Below, piece after piece: positions 47,701 to 58,143 of a DNA stretch of 64,000 nucleotides (position 1 is its first letter; the number at the start of each line of letters is the position of its first letter). The notes beneath the pieces are model-generated. The model saw only the letters and a list, made by a program, of their open reading frames with translations. It ran no database searches and had not been told where the DNA came from. The translations under genes and the position numbers were made by a program. The DNA comes from Globodera rostochiensis (Eukaryota; Nematoda; Chromadorea; Rhabditida; Heteroderidae), in NCBI GenBank assembly GCA_018350325.1, contig JAEVLN010000011.1, forward strand, positions 1,980,449 through 2,044,448, given 5' to 3'.

Positions 47701-47704
47701 CATT

Positions 47705-48480
47705 TCAGCGGAGGCACTTAATCAATGCGCTCGTCCATCTTTTGCAGTTTTTGAAGACAAAATTTTGATCAGTCGACATTTCGCTAAACACATTTTCGAT
47801 GTCCTCGTTGGTGTTGATCCCCGTGAGCTCAGTTGACGATGCGATGTTGGTGTACCGCCCGAATTCACTGCTCAATTCCCCGGAGTCCATGATCTCGCAG
47901 GTGACGTGCACTTCATGGCCACACAAACTGCCCTTGCACAGCACCTCCACGACAGTGCGAATGTTGTTGTTCTGTTTTCCTGTAAACAACCAATGGCACG
48001 GCACTTTTAACAGATTGATGGCATTTCAAAAATATGCTCACTGCGAGCAAAATTGGGTTTAAGGAATTTTTAATGGTTAATTTATTTTAAAAATGCTCTT
48101 TTTAATTTGGACATATTAATTTGTTAACATACATATGAACGTGTCAACTATAGAAAACATAATTTTTGTCAAAAAATTCTTTTTGTTTCTTAAGAGCCGA
48201 TTTTGAAACTTAAACTCCCCCCACCATTATTCGGCGGATGAAAAAAGGCGGCGGCACTTCCAATGCTGGCCATCACACGCCAATTGTTGTTGTTCTCGAC
48301 ATCTTCAGGCGCCGCAGAATGGCACTTTACCTGAAACATAAAAATGGCAAAAATTAGCGCTTTTCTTATAGAAGAAATGCTAATAAAAAAGGTCCCATTA
48401 TCCGACTTTGCTGAATTTGATGGCTCGCAGTTGAGAGTTTGGGCACGTGCATCGCGCCTCCTTCACAAAGTCTCCGGACC
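47705..48480 (-). CDS. Family member 2 with conserved His and Asn-Cys motif
   Basis: Minus-strand exons at about 48475-48407, 48330-48225 and 47980-47705 join in phase (first exon not found). They read [51 protein letters not shown], then [30 protein letters not shown] and [15 protein letters not shown], and stop. The C-G-H-E-x-H and F-K-N-C-x-x-W blocks match the gene at 44289-44960. No signal peptide is visible in the recovered part. The H...N-C order suggests, without proving, a cysteine-dependent hydrolase or acyltransferase fold. The two paralogues lie in tandem, separated by a hAT-like element. Confidence 0.55.
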
Positions 48481-50590
48481 TAACCATTTATTGTGGGAAA
48501 GAAAAAAAATCTAAAAAAATGGCATAAAATGGCATAATTCAAAACGCATCATTCCAAATTTATGGACCCTGAGGACGCTGTTGACCATAATTTGAGGGAA
48601 ATGCCTGGATCTAGGAATGCCCGCGAGTTTTGGCTCAACTCTCAAAAGAATGAATATGAATGGATACATAAAATGGGGGAGAGGAGTCCAAAAGTTTGAA
48701 AACATTCAAAGAAATCCGATAAATTGGAGGCTGATGTTGTTTTTGCTGCCCATTTAATGCCCGGGGCATTTGGAGTAAATAAATGGATGACATTTTGGGG
48801 GGTCGGATGGGAAGAAAACATTGGGGAAAAAGAAACAACGACCGCCCACCCCAAAGAACGTGTGGATCAACAGCAAATCGAATACATAAGTAAGTACACA
48901 GCAGTTGAACAAAAGAGCCAATTTTTGAATGTTGAGTATAATAAAAGTGCAGCTTTTATCGAGTGACCCGGAAAATGTGAAATCTTTTAATTATTGCAAA
49001 TAAATATTAAAATATGTGAAAGAAAATAATTACAAAGAAAAAAATGCCATGCAGAAGTGTCGAAAAAGTTGGGGCTCCGTTACTGATCGATCGGGGGCAG
49101 CATGTATATTGGATGGGGTTGGGGCTAAAAAGTCGGCATCGGGCAGAAACCGAAGAAGAAGCAGTGCGGATGAATGTGGCACAAAATGTTTTCAAAATTA
49201 CGATTAATTTATACATTTATTTCTCAACATAAAGTGCGCGGGGGGGGGTCCTATTCAGCGATATTTACCTCCAAATTTGTAAGCCCCAAGCTTGTGAACA
49301 TTGTGCTGTGATCCAACATATTCTATTCATTTATTCGCCTCATTCGTCTCATCTTCCATCATTAAAATAAATTCCAAAAGTGGCTGTTTGGGGGGGGGGG
49401 GGAATTGTGCGGTGATTCACTCCATTCGATGTGTTCATTTCATTTGTTTATAATATTACGCTTGCTCCCGACGGATGGCTTTTTCAGAACGTTCAGTCAC
49501 CAAATTTGAAGGATTGCATTTCAAATATTTAAGCTAATGAATTAGGAAAAAGGAAAAGCATATAAGGGGGGATACATCGGTTGTTACGCTGTTCAAATGT
49601 TCTGTCGTTTGCGTTTTGATTTCAAAGGCTCCCCGGTGCCCCCACAATGCTGCTGGTTGCATCAATTTTTCGAGGCTTCACAATTCCAAATATCGAAGCA
49701 CCGCCGGCCGACCCGTCGACGACCATCGGCGGAGTTGGGGACGGATTGTTTGAAAAGAAATGGTTTAATTCACATCAATTTTTGTCCCACAAATTCCGAT
49801 GTTCCGCCATTAGCCGCCGGCCGAATGATTCATCATCGAAAAAATCATTTAACTAGCCTAACGACTCGTCGTACACCATTCATTTTATTCATTCATTGTT
49901 TGGGAAAAATCAGCCAGCATTTTCTGCCATTTCCATTTTCTGTGTCCCACCCCCACAGCAAACAGTGCATACAATTTGTTCTTATAAATAATAAAATAGT
50001 AATTAATAAGGATTTTACGTAATTAAATTTGGGACCGATGTTTTTGTTCCCCATTAAATACCCCAGGCATTTGGATTAAATAATGTATAAATAATATAAA
50101 TGGATGGGCATTTGGGTCGATTGGATTGAGGTGAATCAATTGGGAAGAAAAAGTTGGGGTGGTCAAAGAGACAACGACGGACCCACTTTTGCAATACGGA
50201 CTCCAACATTGTTAATCACCTTAAACAACGTTCAGGATTGATGTTTCATTCCTCCCCCCATCTAATTGTTTCCCACTAATCTTTGTTCTTCCAGCAATTA
50301 CCTAACAATTGTTCCCCCCGGGGCGGAACAGGCCAACCCTTCTCTCCCAGAGATCACTTTGGGTTGGCCAACCCAATTTTTGGAGGTGGAACCCTCCTGA
50401 GCGAAGTCACTGTCCCGAGACCAGTGTGGGGAGGGCCCAGCCCCAATAGCGGAACACTCAAATCCTTACATTACCCTCAAATAAAAGAGTTTTGTATTTG
50501 GACGTTGAATCGTCTGGGGAACAACGCCCGGGGCCTCCCTACCCCCCCCCCCCCGCTTTTGGGACTATTCACTCTCAAGAAAGGGTCAGC
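48481..50590. other. Intergenic DNA with G-runs
   Basis: Scattered short open frames have no domain or splice support. G-runs occur at about 49239 and 49390, and a C-run at about 50550. Nothing else is supported. Confidence 0.45.
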
Positions 50591-50611
50591 CACTATTTTT
50601 GGATTGGATTT

Positions 50612-51932
50612 TAGATCAGCACAACGATCGTTATGATATTTTGTGCCACGATCATTATTTAGTGTTGCTCAATGCTCAGCATGTGGCGCCTGCAGAAGCC
50701 GCTGACAAAAATGGGAATGGCACGTTTTCTTAACGCTTTTTGAGAGATAAATTTAAATTTTCTAACTTTTCGAAGTTTCTATTTTTGTAAATTGTGTTAA
50801 TAATTGCTATTTTATAAATGTTTTAATTTTAGATGCCGATGCCGAAGTGAAAGAATTGCGTTTGAAGGTTGAGCAAATGGCGCAGGAAATGGGGCAGCAG
50901 AAGGAATATGTTTCTCAACTCGAGACGAAGAATCTGTTACTCGAGAATGAGAATAATGTGCGTTTTTTAGAGCATTTATTAATTTAAACATTTAATTCTA
51001 ATTTAACTGAAGGGAGAGACGACGCTCGAGGCCAATGCCACGTCCATTGATAGTGCTTGCCAAAAAGAGGAACTGCAGAGGGGTGAATGAATGTTGATTG
51101 ACTATTAGGCTTTGCCTCGACCCTTCGGGGGGGGGGGGGGGAATCGGGGGAACGACAAAAATGCCGGGGTTCCGGATGCAAGCCATACAGAAGCGGCATA
51201 CCTTTGGCGCCGATCGAGTTTATGAAGCTCGGGTCAGGACCGAATCCGTACATTTTGACTTTTGTCTGATATTTTAATTTTTGGTCCTTTCTTTCCCACC
51301 CTCAAGATTGTTTATGATAATTGTCTTCGGATCGGTTGGATTTGGCGTGTTCAATTTGCTTGTGCAGTACATTAACATTCGCTGTCCGCCAAAGGATAAC
51401 CCAAAATGGAATACGGTATTTGTCGGGATACGGTATTCGTCCATTGCGCACAATTGCTTTGTCTCCACTGTGTCTCTTTATGCATTTACAAACCAGAGGT
51501 AAACCCCGGGAATCGAACCCAGGACCCTCACCCAGACCCTGGGCAGGCTCTAACTCTGATTGAGTGAAACGATTGTTCAGTTCTGAGATTAAATTAAATA
51601 TTTTAATTAAACCTATTTTTTTATTTTACACAAAATTCAAATGTTTTTGCCATTCCTGGCAGCACAAATATCTAAATATGTCTATTTACCCAACAGTTTC
51701 TCAATCGCTACCATCGTTGTCGCAACGATTTTGTGCTTCACAGCTCAAACATTACAGAAACTTTCGATATCTTGTCGTTATCTACTTTGGAGTTTTCGGC
51801 GCTTTGTACCAGTTTGTTGGCATTGACAACCTTTTGGCACCGTTTATCGCCGTTGTTTCCACGCTTCTTTATGCTTTGTTCTATTATTTTAAGGCTTGGG
51901 AATCCATTGAGAAAGTATATAAAGAATATTGA
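50612..51932 (+). pseudogene. Multi-span membrane protein, damaged tandem copy 1
   Basis: Parallel to the gene at 53050-54303. The first exon (ATG at 50632 by alignment) is four bases shorter than its counterpart and hits a stop after eight codons. The next exon (about 50834-50960) encodes a heptad-like EVKELRLKVEQMAQEMGQQK and YVSQLETKNLLLENENN. Then come SRLFMIIVFGSVGFGVFNLL, YINIRCPPKDNP and YSSIAHNCFVSTVSLYAF (51303-51500), and a last part with spans RYLVVIYFGVFGALYQFVGI and NLLAPFIAVVSTLLYALFYY, ending at 51932. The last exon is split between two frames upstream of the spans. Probably a pseudogene, unless an unseen 5' exon rescues it. Confidence 0.5.
51490..51560 (-). other. tRNA-like B-box fragment in an intron
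   Basis: On the minus strand it reads GGTTCGATTCCCGGG, the box-B/T-arm sequence of tRNA genes, but no matching acceptor stem or anticodon arm could be folded. Similar sequence recurs at 53745-53845. It is more likely a tRNA-derived repeat remnant than a working tRNA gene. Confidence 0.4.
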
Positions 51933-53049
51933 ATCGCCATGCATCAGTGATCAATCATTGTCAATTTTAATCCTTGGGGATATTCATTTTCAATTTCCTA
52001 ATCAATTTATCCAATTTAAATTTCAGATCCTGGCACATTTCCTCCGTCGGGAGCAAAAGCGTTATCTTTTATAAACAAATGAAATAAAATTGAAGCATAA
52101 ATTTATTTTGGACAAAGATTCAATCTTGGAAATTTATACTTTTAATCGAACTTTTCTCCACCGCGATCGTAAAAAGCGCAAGCGATCAGACATCCGCCGA
52201 CAAAGCACAAAAACCTTGCGCTTTGTCCCGAGACCATTCTGTGGGGAGAGCCCGGCCCCAATTGTTCCCCCATTTTTACCCTATTGCATTTTTTATTCAC
52301 TAGTTGGAAGAACGCGCCTTATCGGAACGATTGGATAACAAAAAGTGTCCTCCATCGGATGAGCAATGACATTTAATTCAAAGGAAATTACACTAAAATA
52401 ATTGAATTTTATTTATGTACGAAAAAGATCATTCAATTCTAATCAAAATACCATACGCTGATTAGAGTTAGAGTTGATCGGGACCGGGCAGGAAATTCCC
52501 GGTTTTTTGTATTCCGGTCTCGATTTTTTTGGCCAATCCCGGTTCCGGCGATGGGTGAATTTTTGAGGTTTCACAATTTTTTGGGCTTCAAAACGACGGT
52601 GTTCAATTGTAAATGCCTAGCGCCTTTAATTTTGCTACTTTTTCGGTGAAAGAAGTTTTGTTTTGATTAAAAGAATTTTGTTGTTTTAATGATTGACTGC
52701 TGAGGGGCATTGACTGGTGATTCAACATTGGGAAATGTCAATCAGTTTGAGTTCCATTTTAATGGATCGCCTCCCCCGCCCTCTCCCCCCGCATTTGAGG
52801 AAATAATTACACTAAAATAAACAAAAATTTTATTTAATCCTAATAAAATACCATACTCTGATTAGAGTTGATCGGTACCGGGCAGGAAATTTCCCGTTTT
52901 TTGTATTCGGCCCCGGTTTTTTGGCCAATCCCGGTCCCGGCGATGGGTTAAAATTTGAGAAGGATATGAAGCATCTAATAATGATCCTTGGTCTGTTTTA
53001 AATAAACAAAATCAAAAATATTGCATTTTAGATCAGCAAAACGATCGTT

Positions 53050-54303
53050 ATGGCACCTAATTTGGCCACAATCCTTATTTTAGTTTTGATCAATGTTCAG
53101 CATGTGGCGCCTGCAGAAACCGCTGATGAAAATGGGAATGGCACGTTTTCTTAACGCTTTTTAAAAGTTATTTCGAATTTTTCATTTTTTCAAAGTTTTT
53201 AAATGAATTTAATAATTGTGCAAATAAAAAAGTCCTAATTTGCCAATTAAATAATAATTTGTTGTTAATCGAGTTAATAATTGCTACTATTTTATATACT
53301 GTAATGTTTCAATTTGAGAATTGGCGGCCGAAGTGAAAGAATTGCTTTCGAATATTGAGAAAATGGCTCGAGAGATGGCCACTCCAATCCCACCCTCAAG
53401 ATTAATTATGCAAATTGCCTTTGGATCGGTTGGGTTTGGCGTGTTCAATTTGTTTGTGCAGTACATCAACGTTGCGTTCCCGCGAAAGCAAAACGAAATG
53501 CGGAATACGGTATTTATCGCGTTACGGTATACGTCCATTGTGCAAAATTGCTATGTCGCCACTTTGTCTCTTTACGGTTCTACAAAACAGAGGTAAGTTT
53601 TTTGTTGTCAAAGTTCAATTTTTATCATTTAAAATAAAACATTTTGGGTATTTTAGGCACATAACAAATATGACTGACCCCGATTTTCATCATTTACTCC
53701 ATCAATCTATTGTAAATCGATGGCTTAATAGGTTTCGAAATCCTCGCCCGATGGAATCGAACCCCCGGACCTTCACCCAAACCCTGATCAAACCCCGGAC
53801 CTTCACCCAAACCCTGATCAAACCCCGGACCTTCACCCAAAATTAAAATGTTTTTGGCTTTTCTGGACAACACAAATATCGAAATGTCTTTTTTAGTCAA
53901 GACTTTTATTTCATCTCACAGCTTCTTAATCACCACCATCGTTGTCGCAACGTTTTTGTGCTTCGTCGGTGTGTGCATAATTGCTTGGGCTTTTTACAAT
54001 CGCTGCAAATGGTGTAGAAAGTTCGGTCTGAAGCAGCAGCTCAAACAAATTAACAGAAACTTTCGCCACATTCTCGTTGTGTACTTTGGCATTTTTGGCG
54101 GTTTGTACCATTTTGTTGGCATTGACAACCTTTTGGCACCGTTTATTGCCGTTGTTTCCTCGCTTCTTTATGCTTTGGTCTATTATTGTATTGCTAAGAA
54201 CTCCATTGGGGAAGAATATTCGAAGGCGCCCATCAGTGATGATAAGCCATTGTCAAATTCAATCATTGGGATTCAATTCCAATTTTCCATGAATTGTTTC
54301 TGA
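53050..54303 (+). CDS. Multi-span membrane protein, tandem copy 2 (receptor-like)
   Basis: Starts at 53050 with a signal-like segment (MAPNLATILILVLINVQHV). The main exon 53319-53592 encodes EVKELLSNIEKMAREM, then a hydrophobic IMQIAFGSVGFGVFNLFVQY and TVFIALRYTSIVQNCYVATL. Exon 53657-53733 reads HITNMTDPDFHHLLHQ. After an intron with short tandem repeats, the last exon (to 54303) has three spans: LITTIVVATFLCFVGVCIIA, ILVVYFGIFGGLYHFVGI and LLAPFIAVVSSLLYALVYY. The five spans and the TM6/TM7-like end recall nematode serpentine chemoreceptors, but the number of spans and the lack of family motifs leave this open. The join between exon 1 and the main exon does not close in phase, so the true start is uncertain. 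Confidence 0.5.
53745..53845. repeat. Short intronic tandem repeat, about 32-bp unit, three copies
   Basis: CCCCGGACCTTCACCCAAAC plus CCTGATCAAA, repeated directly before the last exon of the membrane-protein gene. The first unit is preceded by TGGAATCGAACCC, a tRNA T-arm-like complement. Confidence 0.8.
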
Positions 54304-55180
54304 TTTAAAAGTTATAATCAATTTATCCCATTTAATTCAAATCATGGCACATTTCCAATTGATTTTCAATTAAATTTAGCTTTTTCTCGAAATGGATTTA
54401 TTTTCGATGATAAACAGCGGCTAATGGCGGAACATCGAAATTTATGGGACAAAAAGTGATGTGAATTAACCATTTCTGATCAAACAATTTGGGTTTTTAA
54501 GAGATGAACCAGAATCGAGTTCTTTGCTCCTTTATAAAGTATACGGGTTCATAAGCAAAAATAGGGCGAAAAAATTGGTTTAAAAATAACAATAAAAGCA
54601 TTAAATGTTTTTACTGCTAAAATTATCAATCAGTAAGGCTGCTACTTTTAGGCAAGAAAATTGCAAAAAGGCGCCTAAAAAGGCACAAATCCTAGAAAAA
54701 TTCAACTTTTATTGTTTTTATAAGAAAAATTTTCAAATATTAGTGATTTAGCAAGAAAAATTCAAATTTGATTGAATTTTACTAAAAATTTTTTTAAAAC
54801 GCACAAATAGTGGCAAAAATAGGGGCAACAATTCTTTTTTACTTGAAATAGGTTTGCCCCTATTTTAGGTGGAAAATCCCAAAATTGGTTAACTCGCCAA
54901 AACAAAGCTGCAGAAAAAATAGTTTTAAAAGCCTAAAGCATTGGAATTTGGGTGTTCCCCCCCCCCCCCGAGGGGCTACCATTTTGCCTATCTTTTATTA
55001 TAAGCTGAAAAAGTGGGGCAAAATGATTGCGTAAATAAATATCGATTTCATTTCATTTCATTGTCAACGCAAATAATGCCACATCACTTAATAATTATGC
55101 ATTTATATGCGCATATTGTCATTTCCATTAACATATCTTTTTTTACATTTGAAAAATTATATTTATTAAACATATAATAA
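54304..55180. other. Intergenic DNA with dispersed repeat copy 3
   Basis: Positions 54640-54935 carry the third copy of the repeat ending in AAACAAAGCTGCAG, followed by a C-run at 54957. The last 150 bases before the next gene are AT-rich promoter-like DNA. Confidence 0.6.
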
Positions 55181-55181
55181 A

Positions 55182-56130
55182 ATGGCACTTTTTTGCCTAT
55201 TATTATTTATTGCCATTGGCAGTTCTTTAGGGGGGCAAGCGCCGGATTCCGACGACTATATTCAACAAATGCTTAACGGTATCAATTAAAAGAGCCAAAT
55301 TTAATAAAATTATATTTAAGCGGGCTTGGAAAAAGGCGGAGATGGGGCTGAACAACATGAGTGAGTTAAAATTCATTTTAAATTGATATAATTAAATCAT
55401 TTTTTGAAGATCACTTCTCGTGTGGCTGCTTTTGAAAGAATGCGAAATTGTGGAAAATATTTTGGACAATGAACTGAAAGTGGAAGTTGGACGGAATTGC
55501 ACAGCACTGAAAAGTGGCAAACCTTTAAACAGCCAAAGTATAATCAACGCTGAGAAAAAGGTGACATTGGCATTACAAAGAGATGGCCCAAAAATGGTGG
55601 CGTATTTGAAACGTATTGAAAAAGAAAAACAAATTACCGTTGACGGACAACAATTTGTTGCTCTGTTCAACATTCTACGCCAATTAGTGAAGGAAATGAG
55701 TGCCGGCCCGGCTAAAGATGCCATTGAAGCTGTTTTCAAACAAAAGTTGGTGCCGATGCCGCCGAGTGAAATGTTGCAATTTGCAATTCAAATTTGGCAT
55801 ATTCATTCCAATAATGTCCATGGTCATCCACAAAAACGCCGTGAACACCCGCGCAGACGAAGAAAACGCGCTAACGGCGAGAGTTTGTTGATCAACAGTT
55901 TGGCGTTTATCGTTGTCTGGTTCATCACTAGCAAGCTTATCATCGGCTCTGTAAAAAGCGGCTTAAGCGCAATTGATGAGACCTTCAAAGAATACTTCTA
56001 CAGAATTGTCTTCGGAATTGCAATTATTCTGTTTTTCTTATTTCAAAACGCGCAAAATGGCCAAGGGCAAAGTTTCCAAAGAGCGATTCAATCGATTTTG
56101 TCAAAACTTAAAAATAGACGCCGCCACTGA
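55182..56130 (+). CDS. Distant relative of the A-D secreted/membrane protein family
   Basis: Three exons (55182-55278, 55321-55360, 55410-56130) join with exact phases into 285 residues. Order: signal peptide (MALFCLLLFIAIGSSLGG), acidic linker, a helical body, a conserved MPPSEMLQFAIQIWH (LLPSDLVQFLISKMN in copies A-D), a long polybasic stretch RREHPRRRRKRA, then two hydrophobic segments (SLAFIVVWFITSKLIIGS and IVFGIAIILFFLF) and a basic end. It also shares RDGPKMVAYLKRIEKEKQ with KNGPAILPQLKLKEQQ of the cluster and the spacing between these blocks. The similarity is weak residue by residue but consistent in order, length and intron position near the start. Function unknown. Confidence 0.75.
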
Positions 56131-57470
56131 TCATTCAATTCCCACTTTTAAATTGCTGCTGATGTCCGACTTTTGAAATAGTTGTCGGCGGAATGAACAA
56201 AAAATGATCGGATTCAAAACCCATGTCACCTAAAATGTTGTTCATTCTGTCCAAATTACCTACATGTACTCCCGGTCCCGATTTGTTCTAAAAATTTCAA
56301 TTTTTGCAACTCTTTTTCTATTTTTTTCAATTTTCATCAAAACTGTCACATTTGTCTTCATGGCTCGGAAGCCTAAAAAGTTGGAATATTATACATTTTG
56401 CTTTGTAAAATTTTCCTGCTTCAATTTGGTATAAAAATGTTGTTTTGGTTTTAATTTGTCGTTAAAGATATTGTTTTGATTCAAATTTTTTTGTTGTTTT
56501 AAAGAAAAAGAATAACAAACACAAAATTAGAGTTCGGGTCAAGACTCGGTGGTACTTCGGAGCTTTGTGCCATTCGGATAATCGACATCACGATTGCATC
56601 TGAAAGTGTCGCCCTTGCAAAAATAAATGGAATCGCATCAAATGATTCATATTGATGATAAATTTTAAATAATTATGTAAAGGTACGAAAAATGTAAAAA
56701 TTGACCCTTAACCTGTGGAATTTAATTTATGAAAAGATTAAAAAATATTACAATTCAGCAAACGTAATAAAAATGATAAAGGCCCAAAACCGCAACTTTC
56801 AATCAAAAGGAGAAAACCAAGCCTAAAAATGACAAAAAAGCCCCTCCTCTCAACTAGAGATGGGACATGGGCCGGGGTCCATACCGGTTTTCAGGGCCCC
56901 GTGGCCGGTACTCCGTTTTTTTGGGTCGACACGGGTTTTCACCGGGTCACGGGGGTTTTAGCCCGTGTTGCCCTTGCCCTTGTAGGTCGGTAACCCTTGC
57001 CCGTCTTTTATGAAAATTCCGATCTCTACTCTCAACAGGGAATCGCTTAAACAAAAGTCAATTGCTCATTCCACCAAACCATTCATTCAGTATTTGCTTG
57101 AAATTCTTCTTTTACCCCTAAATGTGCCAAAACGGTGTCGGCATTAATTCGCCCCTAACTTTCCGAAAAAGTCGTCTACAAATCGGTATCTAAAAACTTG
57201 AGATTGAGTCAAGCGAAGACGCTCAAAACCATCAAATGCATTTATAAATGTGTATTCTTGAAACAATGAGTAGAGATTTACAGAAAATGCCAAAAATAAT
57301 ACAATTACTACTATTTAGCCATATCGAATTGTCTTTATTTTAAAAAAACAAGCAAAAGTTTAGCTGAAATCAATGCATTAGTTTCAAGCATTCAAGATGT
57401 GGATTCATGATCGTTAAAAAGAAGTCAAAAAAATATCCAAATTCAAAATCTTCGATGGCCACTCATCAAC
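56131..57470. other. Intergenic DNA with one small mobile element
   Basis: Apart from the hAT-like element at 56855-57028, I see no gene or repeat here. Confidence 0.5.
56847..57036. mobile_element. Small hAT-like element, 174 bp
   Basis: Ends TAGAGATGGG (56855) and CCGATCTCTA (to 57028), flanked by the perfect 8-bp duplication CTCTCAAC (56847-56854, 57029-57036). The interior is repeats of GGGCCGGGG, CCGGTAC and CCCGTGTTGCC type. No coding capacity. Confidence 0.85.
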
Positions 57471-57472
57471 TT

Positions 57473-58143
57473 CTAACAGAGGCGAAGGATCAGCTCCGAC
57501 AACAATTTCTTGCTGATAAACCCGTCGGCCATCAACTGGTCGATGTTTGCTTTGAAAAACTCACGCAAATTGGTGCTATTCAAACATCGCATAAAATATT
57601 GCTAAATTCACCCAAAAATAAATAAAATTAGTAATAATATTCTCCAAAGACACCTCCAATTTGTTGAGTCGATAGCGTTCGATCAATTGAAAACGTTCGA
57701 TTGCCGGAATTTCTACGCAATGAATCAGATGGGCCTCGCATTGTTTCTTCAGCCAATCTACTTGGAAATAGTCGGCCAACTTGAGCAGGCTCACCACATT
57801 TTTAGCTGAAAGAGTATAAATTGATTTATTTCGGAATGCATAATCAATTTAAATGAAAATAATTATATTCACGATTTGGAAGAGTTCGATTGTGAAGAGC
57901 CGACATTGAAATTGCTTCCAAAAAGGACTTGAACTGCTCCATCTCGATGCCCAAACCATCCAAATTGAGCGTGCGCTCCCGCTTCTCCTTCATTTCCACG
58001 CTGAGCATCCGATTGACTACCGGTGAGACGGACATCAGCCAATGTGTGGACACCGTAATTTGACGGTCGCCGATGTGCACGCTCAAATCGTCGTTTGGAG
58101 AAAAGACCGGAGGGCATGGACTAGAAAAATGTAATTTTGTCAT
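57473..58143 (-). CDS. BTB/POZ domain protein with short BACK-like end
   Basis: Three minus-strand exons (58143-57873, 57805-57654, 57601-57473) close in phase into 183 residues. BTB domains dimerise and often link substrates to Cul3 ubiquitin ligases. Residues about 15-125 form the BTB fold: FSPNDDLSVHIGDRQITVST, HWLMSVSPVVNRML, then NVVSLLKLADYFQVDWLKKQ with CEAHLIHC. The helical end (ERFQLIERYRLNKLE, STNLREFFKANIDQL) matches the usual C-terminal extension of nematode BTB proteins. A MATH domain, common in nematode BTB proteins, is not visible at the N terminus; an upstream exon could still carry one. Intracellular, no signal peptide. Confidence 0.85.

Noticed and set aside
51490..51560. 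A functional tRNA gene
   Set aside because: Only the T-arm-like sequence is recognisable; no acceptor stem, D-arm or anticodon arm pairs around it.
52455..52960. GGGACCGGGCAGG-type patches as further hAT-like elements
   Set aside because: The two patches are duplicates within the segmental duplication; no inverted ends or 8-bp duplication could be found.
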